Assembly: GCA_034766995.1 (NCBI GenBank)
Contig: CM068325.1
Span: forward strand, 5,840,664-5,904,663
DNA from: Acanthacorydalis orientalis
Lineage: Eukaryota; Arthropoda; Insecta; Megaloptera; Corydalidae
DNA length: 64,000 nucleotides
Direction of reading: 5' to 3'
The position numbers and the translations under genes were made by a program. Shown here in pieces: positions 23,902-34,467 of this stretch; positions within the stretch are counted from its first letter, which is position 1, and every line of letters starts with the position of its first letter. The notes beneath the pieces were generated by a model, which was not told where the DNA came from, ran no database searches, and saw only the letters and a list, made by a program, of their open reading frames with translations.

Positions 23902-26207
23902 CATACATATATACATATGTTTATATTTGTATATAGGAGCTGCTGGGCGCAGACCGCATTAGACGAATCGAAACGTGCCTGAGTAACATCTCGTCAGGGA
24001 AACAGAAACTGGGCATCGTCCATTCGGTCGACAACGGCCGTCCGGTGTTCGTCCACAGGACGTTCGCGGAATACTTCGCCGCGCTGCACTTCAAGGAATC
24101 GATCGAGGACGCGTCCGGCGCCGAGCGCGCCCGCCTCGTCGGATTCCTCGGACGCACGCTGCTGCGTCCCGAGGCGCGCGCGTTCCGCCACTTCTTCGAC
24201 CGGCTGTCCGCGCGAGCGGACGTGTTCAGGCACGTGCTGAACCGCGACACCGCCCGGCTCGACGCGCTGCTCGCCGCCGACCCCGCGGCGCTCGCGCTCC
24301 GCGACGCGTTCGGCCGGAACGTGCTGCACCTCGCCGCCGACTACGAGTACTCGGACGTCGCGCGGCGCCTCGTCGAGATCGGCGCCGACGCGGCCGCGAC
24401 CGACGACCTGTTCGGCCGGAGGCCGATCGAGTACGCGTCCGCGCTGCACGCGACCGAGACCGTCGACGCGCTGCTCGCGGGCGGCGCGCGCGGCGCGACG
24501 CTCGAGTTCGACGACAGGGCGGAGGCGCTGTCGCAGGCCGCGAAGGCCGGGCACACGAACCTCGCGCTCTACCTGATCGAGACCGGGCCGGCGGGCGTCG
24601 ACGTCGACACGGCGGACGCGCGGCACTTCGGCAGGAGCTTGCTGCACTCGGCCGCGTTCTACGGACGGGCCGAGACGTGCCGGCGGCTCGTCGGGGCGGG
24701 CGCGCGCGTCGACGCGCGCGACGCGTTCGGGCAGACGCCGCTGTTCTACGCGTGCTACAACGGGAGCGTCGAGCTCGTCGAGTTCCTGCTCGCGCGCGGC
24801 GCCGACGTCGGCGCCGTCGACGGTCTCGAGATGACGCCGGTGCACGTCGCCGTCGGCCGGCCGGACGCGGACGTGCTCGACGCGCTCGTCGCGCACTACG
24901 CCGACGCCGTGACCGGCGTCCCGTTCTCGGAGACGGTCCTGCACTCGGCGGTGAGGTCGCGCAGCGTCGACATGGTCCGGACGGTGCTCGACCGAGGCGC
25001 GGACGTCCGCGCGGTGCGGACGACAGGTGAGCGCGCGCTAAAGAAAAAAAAAAACAAGACGAAACAAAATCGATCCGATCCGTGCCGTCGTCCCGCAGAT
25101 GGCCGCACCGCGTTCCACTGCGCCGTCCTGTCCGGCCAAATAGACGTCGTCGAGTACTTCGTCGGGCGCTACCCGGACATCCTCGTCGGTATTCCGTCGT
25201 CGGACACGCTTCCGCACGACGCCGTCAGGTCCGGCAGCGTCGAAACGGTCCGACTGCTCTTCGGATACGGCGTTAGCGCGGACGCCGCCGACGAGGCCGG
25301 CCGCACGCCTCTGTTCTACGTCGGCGAGTCGAGCGTCCGTCTCGTCGACGCGCTGCTCGGGCGCGGCGCGCGCGTCGACGCCGTCGACGCCGGCGGAACG
25401 ACGCCGCTGCTCGCGCACGCCGAGGCCGGGAACGTCGCGGTCGTCCGACGGCTGCTCGAGCTCGGCGCCGACGTCCGCCGCTGGCGCTGCGACGCCGAGA
25501 CGATCGTCCGCCGCGTCGTCCGCTCCCGCTCGCCGGAGATACTCGGCCTGCTGATCGCGCGCGACGGCCGGCTCGCCGACGCCGTGTCGTCGTCGCGAAC
25601 GCTCCTGCACGACGCCGTCCGCGCGAACGACGTCGGGATCGCGCGCGCGCTGATCGAGAACCGGGCGGACGTGAGCGCGACCGACGCGCACGGCCGGACG
25701 CCGCTGCACGCCGCCGGGCCGTTCACGGGCGTCGAGGTCGTCGACGCGCTGATCGACGGCGGCGCCGACGTCGACGCGACCGACGCGGACGGGAAGACGC
25801 CGCTGTTCCGGTGCGCGGAGGTCGGGAACTTCGGCGTCGCGATGCACCTCGTGTCGAGGGGCGCCGACGTGCGCCGTCGCTCGAACGACGGCCGCACCGT
25901 CCTCCGCTCCGTGTCGACGTGCGACCGGCCGAACGTCCTCGACGTCGCGCGCCGCCGCACGTCGGCGTCTTCGCTTCCGGTCTATTTACCGTTCGACCGC
26001 TACGTGTACGGATTCGTCGAGACTTCGATCCGGACGGGGCTCGACGTCGACGCGACGGACGACGGAGGCGAGACGGCGCCGGACGTCGCCGCTTCGAACG
26101 GGAACTACGGACTCGGCGAGCGGACGGACGAAAGCGCGCCGCGGGAACGCGATCCGCGAGGAGCGTCCGGTCCGGAAGCGCACGACGCCGCTCACCCGGA
26201 CGATTAG
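20537..26207 (+). CDS. NACHT NTPase with nuclease-like N-terminus and ankyrin repeats (NLR-like STAND protein)
   Basis: Exons 20537-22918, 23937-25026 and 25099-26207 join in frame to 1526 residues. Residues about 30-130 resemble a PD-(D/E)XK fold: a helix GTGFHEHQLMLHMY, then E63, FDDVV (70-74), and LVQVKHK with Q89/K91, as in Cap4/DUF4297-type nucleases. The NACHT domain has Walker A GEPGIGKST (515-523), Walker B LLDGFDE (601-607), a sensor-like WLTSRPQER and the C-terminal signature FVHRTFAEYFAA (832-843). From about residue 880 to 1440 there are roughly 14-16 ankyrin-type repeats (consensus GRTPLHAA...VVDALIDGGADVDATD). The chain then ends in a polar tail. The layout is that of STAND sensors: effector, NTPase switch, recognition repeats. 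A role in innate immunity is inference. The 72-bp second intron is in frame and stop-free, so retention would add 24 Lys-rich residues. The start follows an acceptor-like TAG at 20528-20530. Confidence 0.85.
23277..23905. repeat. Degenerate tandem repeats in NACHT gene intron 1
   Basis: Units begin at 23277, 23473, 23696 and 23774. Full units share GGCAACCGAAC, CCGCCGACAAAATGG and GACCGACAATTCAA, then about 50 bp of less conserved sequence, then AGAAAAATTAA. Each ends in a compound (CT)n(AT)n microsatellite. The third unit is internally deleted. The last (CT)n(AT)n tract (about 23860-23901) lies just upstream of the exon-2 acceptor at 23935-23936. An (ACCG)n tract lies at about 22981-23009 in the same intron. 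Confidence 0.7.
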
Positions 26208-26465
26208 TTTCGGCGAAGCGCCGTCCGTCGACTCGACCGAACCGTATGCGGGCGGCGACGGATTCGGAACGAGACCGGACTCGGACTTTGACTTCGAGTC
26301 GACGATCGAGGCGCCTCGAATTGACCGGAGCGGACGGTCCGCCCGAACTCCTCTCCGATAGGATCTCTATGTATGTGCGTGTGCGTATGTACGTGTGTAT
26401 ATATATATATATTTAATACCGGTCGAAAGCGTCGAAAAGTCGACACGTCGTGTCGGCGACGATGA

Positions 26466-26471
26466 AATAAA
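26466..26471 (+). terminator. Poly(A) signal of the NACHT-ankyrin gene
   Basis: AATAAA 259 bases after the stop codon. A second, AT-embedded one lies near 26866. Confidence 0.45.
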
Positions 26472-27325
26472 AGTTCAGCGCCGACGTAAGCGATCGTTAC
26501 ACGACGCCGACTACGCTTCGGTCGAGGGGAAAAGTGCGCGCCGGAGCGCACGAGTGCGACGCGGCCGTGCCGGACCGGTCGGGCGGAATCCTGCACGGAT
26601 CGAGTTAAAAATCGTACCGCATAAAATTGTCGGGCCCGGGACGGCGGCCCCGATTGACTCGATCCCATCGGATAGGATACGTATATATGTGCGTGTATGT
26701 ATTTGTGTGGCGGTCGAACGTGCTGTGGACAATTAAACGGGTGTCTGATAATCAATTGTTTTTTATAATTATTTTTTATAAATTAGACGTGTGTATATAT
26801 ATATAATCACAGGTATATATTTTCAGTGTACAGTGATATTATATTTTATATACTGTTTGTAAGTTAATAAAAAAGTGAAAACATTAATTTCATAATATGT
26901 ATACTTTCTGTTTCCACGTCGTTCGGCAGACTTATCGTCGATGTTTCTCTGTATTGTCTTTAACCGTCGAATCGTTTCGATATTCGATATTCGGTTATTA
27001 AGAATGAATCGATTATTAATTCGATTGAAAGTTCAGACATTCTAATTTGAATGTACCGCACTTGCAGAGAAGAACAAGAAGAGAGAATCGAACGTGTCTG
27101 TTTATCTCGTTTACTTCTGCTGTTCGCCATGAAAACAAGTCTCGTCGCACTACGCCTGCGTCGACACACATTGCTATTATACGTCGCCATTTTGTATTAC
27201 GTCGTCATTGCACCAGTGTGGATGTCCTGTGACGATGGAATAAATCTGTTGTTTGTTTTAATGAGCCGCAATCGTGTGAAGATTTAGTATCGGATCGTGC
27301 ATTTGTGAGAAAGTTCTACGAAAAA
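26472..27325. other. Intergenic region upstream of SNRNP70
   Basis: CpG-rich to about 26700, then AT-rich. Holds the SNRNP70 promoter and 5' UTR. No TATA box or coding exon was identified; short open frames near 27050-27290 have no gene-like features. Confidence 0.3.
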
Positions 27326-30300
27326 ATGACGCAATTCCTACCGCCGAATCTGTTGGCGTTGTTCGCACCGAGGGATCCCATCCCGTACCTACCTCCGCCT
27401 AACAAGCTCCCGCACGAAAAAAAACAGCGTGGCTACGTTGGCGTCGGGACGTTCTTACGGAACTTCGAGGTGAGCGACCGTCGATGTTCGCGTCGGGCCC
27501 GCGAGTTCGTTTATCGGGCGCTCGAGCGGACGCGTCGGAGACGCACTATACCGTTAACCTCAAATTTCAGGACCCCAAAGAGACACCTCCGCCGACGCGA
27601 GTCGAAACGCGAGAGGAACGTCTCGAGAGACGTCGCAGGGAACGTGCCGAGCAGGTCGCGTACAAATTAGAGCAAGAGATCGCCGTCTGGGACCCGAATT
27701 CGTGTCCGAACGCGACCGGAGACCCTTTCAAAACGCTGTTCGTCGCGAGAATCGTGAGTCCGCCGGACCGGCCGCGCGCCCGTCCTCCGTCTGACCGTTT
27801 TTCTTTTCTCTTCGCAGAACTACGACACGTCCGAGTCGAAGCTGCGTCGCGAGTTCGAGGTGTACGGAGCGATAAAAAAGGTACCGTGTCCGACCGAGAT
27901 CGGTCCGACGTCGCCCGGTTTTTGTTCACGTGCGCCTCCGTGTCGGTGCGGGCGTACGTCGTGATAACCGGGCAGAGCGAAAGCCGCGTGCGATCCGTTC
28001 CGCTCGGTCTTTCGGTTTCCGTGCCGGAACGGGTCGCTCGGCGACAGCGGACCGGACCGTCTTCGTACGCGGCCCGTCACGTCGGTTTTCGTTTTCAGAT
28101 CGTCATGATCCACAACACCGTGAACGGCAAGCCGAGAGGGTATGCGTTCATCGAATACGAACACGAACGCGACATGCACTGTAAGTGTACCGTCGTTTAC
28201 GTTTCGATTTCCGTTCTCTCGTACGATCTAGGCGACCCGCGGTGCCGGCATCTCCGTCGGATAAACGCGCCGCGCGCGCGCGCGACGGCTCCGCGTTCCG
28301 AAAGATCCGGTCGACGCGTCCGGCGGCGCTTTTATCCGACGACACGTAGCGAGCGAGTGAGTTTTCCTCCCCGAAAAGTCCGTCTTAGATAGGATTGGTT
28401 TCGACCGAACTCTCACGGTGCACGGCGCGCGCGCGTCTCCGAAACCGGTCGGCCGTGCGTACCCTGAGAGTTCGAAAGTCTACCTCGAGCGTCCGAACCC
28501 GGCGACGTCGACGGTCCGTCCGGCGGGCGACCGGACGGTCGTACGGGTCGATCCGAAAAAACATCGTCGCCGCGTACGGGCACGAGAGGTACGCTGTTGG
28601 TGTTTGATCGATGTATAATTAATCGTGGGTTTTTTTTATCTGTCCAGAGTGGTCACGACATCCTTTACCCAAATTTGAACTACTGCTAATTGCTGGCTAT
28701 TAAAATAGGTTTGTATGTGGGGTAAGAAACGCTGCATACAAGGCAATCGATGTGATCGTTGTATATTTTTTTTTCTTTTTAAAAAAAGAAACGATCGGAT
28801 TTTATATCACGTCGCATTGATTTTTACATTTCGGTCCGCTCGACGTAAACGAAACCGATCGAGAAATCTAACTATTGTCGTGGAAAACTAAACGAATAAA
28901 AAAAAGCACGTAGAGGTATCGGACGTCGTTCGGATCGGTGTTTCCGACGGGGCGTCTGTAAATTTGCGCGGGTTTCCGTATTAACACAAATTTTGAAAAA
29001 TGAACGTATGCGTAGACTACTTTTTGATCGGTGTTTTGTATCCGGAACGGTTTTGAGAATCGTCCCGAAACGATAACCGCTTATCTAAAATAGAATCGAA
29101 TCGTTGAAATTGATCGAGGTTAAGTATGATTACGTATTTTAATTGATTTGTAATTGTTTTACACTTTTTTTTATTGTTTTGATTTTGTTTCGATACGTAT
29201 ATTTGTGTATTTATATAACTTTTTTGATTTGTAATTGTGGTAAAAGAAGCGCTTAGTAAGTAATATGCGCACCAGGTAATAAAAAAACTGGACCGCTATA
29301 AATGATGGCATTTCGTGTAACAAACGTTCCGTGTATATCGTAGAAAAAAAATTTGTGTTGACGACGTAAGTAGATACTCGGTAGGTATACTTTTCATTCA
29401 TAAGACGTTTTTCTTTACTGAATACTTGAACAGTTTTCCAAATGAAAAAAAAATCAGTAAATATCAAGTGCGTACATGTTCTGGCAATTTCTGAATTCTT
29501 GAATAGATTCTAAATGTTGTTTTTTTTTTTTTGAGAGGGTGGGTTGTTCTGTACTTTGTCTCCTATACTGTAGAATCTTTCTTTTGTTTTGGACGGTAGA
29601 TGCGTTATCAGCATCTCTGAAAAGATTTTTTGGACCGTTTCCTAGCATGTAACTACTTTTTTATTCCAGAGTTTTCGACCCGACACGGTAAGGAATATAT
29701 ATATATGAACGAACGTAGGCTAGATTTAGATACGACACGGGCTTCGAGAATTCGTCGCCGAGCGACGTGTTTTCGTACGATCGCTCGGTTTCTTTCGTGC
29801 GATGCGATCGCGGAGTTTCGCGTTTCCGTTCTCGGAGCGATCTATTCTCGAAGCCGTCCGGTCGTACGGACGGTCTCGCCGACGTGTGTTTCTTTCACAA
29901 ACTTCACTTTACAGCTGCGTATAAACATGCCGACGGCAAAAAAATAGACGGCCGAAGGGTACTCGTCGATGTCGAAAGAGCGAGGACTGTCAAGGGATGG
30001 CTCCCGAGAAAACTAGGTACGTTTCCGTCGGTCCGCGCTCACGAGCCGATCGCTCATTCGTTTTCCGTACAGGCGGCGGTCTCGGAGGTACGAGACGCGG
30101 CGGCCCCGAGGTAAATATAAAACATTCCGGTCGCGAGGACAACGAACGAGAGCGCGAGAGGTACCGGCTCGAGAGGGAACGCGAAGAGAGGGGCTACAGA
30201 GATCGCGAACGTGACCGCGACCGTGAACGAGACCGGGGCGGGCTCGGGCTCGGCGTCGAGAGACGTCGGTCCCGGAGCAGAGAGCGCGAACGGAGGGAAC

Positions 30301-31005
30301 GGCGTAGGACGCGCAGCAGGAGTCGCGACCGTAAGCGCAGGAGGAGTCGAGAGAGGATACGCGATCCGGACATCGAAGAGGTCGAACGGCCGAGAGACAG
30401 GGACAGGTAAACGATAGACTACGGACGCGCGTCGGTCGGATCTTCACCGTTCCGTCTGTCTCAGGGATCGCGAACGAGACCGGGACCGTAAACGCAGGAG
30501 GTCGCGGTCGCGCGACAGGGACAGGGAGAGGAAGCGTGAGAAGCGCGAGAGGGACCGTAAGGACCGAGATCGGGGCGGCGACAGGCTCGAGTACATCAAG
30601 ACGGACGACGGCGGCGAGGTCCGTATCAAAGAGGAACCGGTCGACGGTGAGTGTCCGTTTTCGCGTGCGATCCGCACTTCCGTCGCCGGTCTCGTTCTCG
30701 AGACGTGGCCGGCGACGCCGTGCTAGACGAAAAACGAAACCCAAGGGCCGGTAGCCGTTCAGTTTCGGCTCTCTCGGTAGTATACGTTTCGAACATCGCC
30801 GAAAATAAACGTTTTCCGGTTCGATCCGTTCCCGTCCAACTCGATCGGTTTTTCAGACTATCCCGAGTACCAGCAGTACCAACAACAGCCGTACGACGAG
30901 TCGAACGTCAAGTACGAAGACGAGGACGAACACAAGTATCAAGTACCGGACGACCAGAACGGCGATCGTAACTACGAGAGTTACGAAGAAGGCGAAGCGT
31001 ACTGA
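27326..31005 (+). CDS. SNRNP70: U1 small nuclear ribonucleoprotein 70 kDa
   Basis: Core protein of the U1 snRNP. Its RRM binds stem-loop I of U1 snRNA, and its basic tail contacts SR proteins during 5' splice-site recognition. Eight exons: 27326-27469, 27571-27753, 27818-27880, 28099-28180, 29915-30016, 30073-30406, 30465-30646 and 30857-31005, giving 412 residues. The start is the ATG of [24 protein letters not shown], the conserved N-terminus that reaches U1-C. The pre-RRM helix contains [16 protein letters not shown]. The RRM shows RNP2 LFVARI (104-109) and RNP1 RGYAFIEY (143-150) and ends [20 protein letters not shown]. The tail has long Arg-Asp/Arg-Glu and SR tracts and an acidic, Gln/Tyr-containing end. 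The 1734-bp fourth intron splits the RRM just after RNP1 and is by far the longest in the gene. Complete. Confidence 0.96.
28406..28474 (+). other. Imperfect hairpin in SNRNP70 intron 4
   Basis: 28406-28426 (CGAACTCTCACGGTGCACGG...) pairs with 28452-28474: ten consecutive pairs at the base and seven at the top, separated by a small internal loop, over a 25-base terminal loop. Size and shape fit a pre-miRNA, but the loop is GC-rich and there is no conservation evidence. Confidence 0.3.
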
Positions 31006-31453
31006 TCTCCGATCGGGCAGGTCGATCTGTTTCTTCGTCGCTAGACTCTTTCGAACGACGCGTGGCGTGTTCGGCGGCGTAGCTCGTCGAAAAGTATCGT
31101 CGAGAGATTCTCACGATTTCTACGATTTTATCCGGTTTTTCGTCGGTTTTATTCGTTTTGCGACTTTTGAAATTTTCACACGGGCGTAGATCGAGTCTTT
31201 TCGATCGTAGATCCGTAGTTAGATTTTTTTTTCGAATCGATGGATACGTTCGCGTATGGATTTTTTACGGGGAAAAGGTGATAGTATCGTTTTAACTGTG
31301 ATAATCGTACGTGCGACGGTCCGATCGATGTTTTGCGTCGAAAAGTCTTTGTTATATTAACATACACACAAAACGTAAAGTACATATGTTTATCTTTAGG
31401 TAAGTTTCATTGTAATATCATTATTTGTAAATACATTCAAATAGGTTAAATTA

Positions 31454-31459
31454 AATAAA
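31454..31459 (+). terminator. Poly(A) signal downstream of SNRNP70
   Basis: AATAAA in AT-rich DNA about 450 bases past the SNRNP70 stop. The remaining gap to 32091 shows no coding exon and separates two convergent genes. Confidence 0.4.
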
Positions 31460-32091
31460 TCGACTTATCTGCCTAAGAACTGTTTTTGATTTACGTACGA
31501 GCGGTTCGATAAAGACTCGTTTATCGCACTCACGTTACGATTAAAATAAAACGTACAGAACGTAACGAGAAAAAAACGACTATTCTTTTTATCCTTGTTT
31601 CTTAAATAACTCGAGTCGGTGATTATATTACACGTACGTGTATAAATGTAAATCTCCGTGTCGTGCCGGCTCGAACGTATTCATAGATAGCGTGACTAAC
31701 GATAAAATCAACAGCACGGACTTTCTTCCGAAATCAATATTCGTCATGTTAATACAAAATATTTTTTATAGGTAGCGTATGAAAATATTTATAGGTAACT
31801 TCCGTTCATCAGATTCCGAACGTACGAATACGGTAGTACTCGACCCGGAGAGTCTTTCATCTGCGGGTAGTACTATCGGATCATCGTCGTACGAACGTTA
31901 GAATATGAAATTTTTAAAATGACGTTTCGGTCCCGGGCCGTCGATTTAATAAATTTAGATCGACGATTCCGCTCCGAGAACCTCCGGAAACGCGCGTGTC
32001 GTCGTCGGAAGTTTATCTCGTACGTCGGATATAGACCAGGATAGATTATATACATCGTAACAGACTTTCAGGTTTTACTCGTTTATTACTC

Positions 32092-32097
32092 GTCGGG
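32092..32097 (-). terminator. Poly(A) signal of EEF1AKMT2
   Basis: AATAAA on the minus strand, 39 bases past the stop codon at 32136, implying a very short 3' UTR. Confidence 0.55.
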
Positions 32098-32135
32098 TAG
32101 CGTATATAAAAAAGACAGACGGTTCGATCGCAGAA

Positions 32136-32873
32136 CTATTTGATCTCGTCGGCTTCGGCGGGCTTCTTCTTGAACGCTATCGAGGTGACCACGCTTCCGA
32201 CTTTTCCGCCGAACTCGAACTTCGCCGTCGGAATCACCTCGAACACGTCGAAGTACTCCCCGAACTGGTGCGCGAGCTCGTTCTCGGTCCAATTACAGCA
32301 CGTCACGACCAACAGCCCGTCGCGTTTCAGTATCGCGTCGACGTTCCTGATGTAGTCTTCGCGACGCGACCTCGAGTCGTTCGGGTCGAGGCTGACCGCG
32401 TCGTAGGTGCCTTTGTCGTGGACGACGTCGAAGTATCCCTCGATCGAGTCGTCCGGTTTCAGTATATCCCTGACCTGAAAACATAACGGCGGACGTTACG
32501 GCGAACGGTCGTACGCGGACGTCGGTCTTACTTCGAACGTGACGTCGACGTTCTGGCTCGACGCGATCTCTCTCGCCAGCTCGACGGCGGTTTCCGAATA
32601 GTCGTACCCGTACAGCGCGGTGTAGCCGAGCTTCGCGAGGTCGATCAGCACGAGCGCGTTTCCGCACCCGAGGTCTACGATCCTCGACGACTTGCCTATC
32701 GCTTCGGACCGGCTTATCCAATTGCAGACGCGTTCGACGGAATCCTCGCCGAACCATACGTCGCCGATGTCGCCGTGACTGCGGAAGTTCGCGATTTCGG
32801 TCCGATACCTCGACTCCCAGTACGCGCGGGTGCCGAGTTCACAGCCGATCAGTTCTTCGGGCTTGTCTTCCAT
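32136..32873 (-). CDS. EEF1AKMT2: EEF1A lysine methyltransferase 2 (METTL10/Efm4 family)
   Basis: Seven-beta-strand SAM-dependent methyltransferase; family members trimethylate a lysine of translation elongation factor eEF1A (K318 in human, K316 in yeast). Two exons on the minus strand, 32873-32532 and 32474-32136 (57-bp GT-AG intron, phase 0), encode 226 residues. Motif I is VDLGCGNA (66-73). The N-terminal family block reads LGTRAYWESRYRTEIANF with WFGED after it. The post-II block FDVVHDKGTYDAVSLDPND closely matches the family's DKGTFDAISL, and the late segment is LLVVTCCNWTENEL. Shorter than the human protein (291) but similar to other invertebrate forms; all methyltransferase motifs are present. 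It starts 741 bases from the divergent SLC66A3. Confidence 0.9.
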
Positions 32874-33614
32874 TTAAATTCACGTGAAAGTAGTCTCGAA
32901 GGTGCCGAGAACGGGTCGATAGGGATCAGAGATACTTTATACTATGATGGGGATCGTGTACGAGCGGCGAAAATTTTAAAGGTATAACTTAACCTCAAAT
33001 TAAAGCGTTCGGGTTCGTTATCGCCGCGGGAATGCGTGAAAGTTATGTCATAACGTGTGTATTCGAACATGTAACCGCACGTGACGTATACGGATAGGGC
33101 AAACGTAGAGGCACGGGCTTATTTGATTTACAACAGGACTTATGTAAATTCTGCAATTGAACCGATAAGTCCTGCGATAAATTCAGATAAGCCGATTATG
33201 ATTTCGGATCTAGGTCGAACAGCACTATCAGTGATACATTTTTACGGCCGGTCATAAATTATTACTTCTTTCACATATCTTATCTGACTCATATTTTAAA
33301 CATCGACGCTTTCGAGTACTTTGCCTCGTTTGTCTTTCTTTTGTTTCGAGATTAAACTTTGTATCCGTTAATCGGTCGACCGGTGACGGCTAATGTAGTA
33401 ATTAGATAGGTTATGTCGTACGAGACGAGAAAGTAATTATTTATTTTTATATACGTACGCGTATACATTTAAATGTATATAAATTTCGAATGGAATGTAA
33501 AATATTTCGCCCGTAAAATATATTTAATTAATACACAGTTTTGATCGGCACGATAAACGTTTATAAATATATTTATTGAATATACGCTCGCGTACGTTTG
33601 TATTTCTTAACGAT
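32874..33614. promoter_or_regulatory. Shared head-to-head intergenic region of EEF1AKMT2 and SLC66A3
   Basis: The 741-bp gap between two divergent start codons must hold both promoters and leaders. The part next to SLC66A3 is AT-rich and includes a palindromic TATACATTTAAATGTATA at 33462-33479. Nothing else specific is seen. Confidence 0.35.
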
Positions 33615-34467
33615 ATGGGTTTAATTAAAGAAGATATTAGCTATTTACAACTGTTCGCTGATTTCCTCAGTCTGATCACGATTTCGTCATGTCTCATATT
33701 AAAAATACCGCAAATACTCCGGCTTGTACGCGTGAAAAATACGAAAGGGATGAACCTGATAGGACTTTTGATGGAGCTGTCGAGGTAAACATCAGATTCG
33801 ATCGATATCGCTCTCGCGCGCGTACTCGACGCGCCCGTTTCTGTTTCAGCTACACGATCACGCTCTGCTACAACTATCGAAACGGATACGCGATACTCTC
33901 GTACATGGAGTACCCGATCATACTCGCGCAGGAGATCGTGCTGATCTACGTAGTGCTGTACTACATGAAGTCGATCGACGCGAGGTCGGTCGCCTGGTCG
34001 ACGGTGTACTTTTCGATCTTCGGCGGTTTCTTCTTCGGCGTCCTCCCGAGGGAACTGCTCTCGTTTCTAGTGGTACGTCGACGAGACATCGTCCGATCGA
34101 AAAAGTCGCCCGGACACGATCGTACGTTCTGACTTCCGTTCGATTTCCAGCCGCTGTGCACTCCGGTCGGCGCTTCGAGTAAAGTCGTCCAGCTGTACGA
34201 GATTATACGTTCGAAGGACGCCGATTCCGTCAGTCTGCTGACGTGGTTCGTATCGGCGTTCACGAATTCGAGTGAGTATCGCTTCGTCGGTGCCGGTACG
34301 AGCTCGTGACTTTTCGAATTCGTTTCGCAGCGAGGATCTTTACGATCTTCGTCGACTCGGCGGACTCCCTGCTCCTGTTGAACTTCGTAGTGTCGACGTT
34401 CCTCAGCGCTTCGATAATGATCACGGCGTATTACTACCAGACGAAGCCGAAGAAACACGTAGAATGA
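33615..34467 (+). CDS. SLC66A3: PQ-loop repeat-containing protein 3 (SLC66A3)
   Basis: Seven-helix membrane protein of the PQ-loop (MtN3/SWEET-like) superfamily; the substrate of this member is not established. Exons 33615-33784, 33850-34072, 34151-34271 and 34331-34467 give 216 residues (human 202). The first PQ motif is LKIPQILRL, in the family context KNTKGMNLIGLLMEL. The family's LEYPILIAQD block appears as MEYPIILAQEIVLIY. The second repeat has CTPVGASSKVVQLYEIIRSKDADSVSLLTW, where the Pro-Gln of loop two is replaced, as it is in SLC66A3. That replacement and the LEYP block argue against MPDU1, the main alternative. The C-terminus KPKKHVE is a short basic cytosolic tail. AATAAA lies at 34924-34929. 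Complete. Confidence 0.85.

Noticed and set aside
25027..25098. Lys-rich 24-codon insertion as a constitutive part of the NACHT protein
   Set aside because: It has GTGAG and CCGCAG splice ends and interrupts an ankyrin repeat; splicing restores the DGRTAFHCA repeat start.
20537..26207. Bacterial contamination or recent horizontal transfer of the NACHT gene
   Set aside because: It is split by spliceosomal introns, shares the base composition of its neighbours and sits between ordinary animal genes. Animal NACHT-ankyrin proteins are known.
28452..28480. The SNRNP70 intron hairpin as a true miR-10 family member
   Set aside because: Only the first seven bases match; the rest of the mature sequence and the loop do not resemble miR-10.
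33615..34467. Annotation as MPDU1 (also a PQ-loop protein)
   Set aside because: The MEYPIILAQE block, the short length and the CTPVGASSKVVQLYEIIRSKD segment fit SLC66A3 better, and the second PQ pair is missing.
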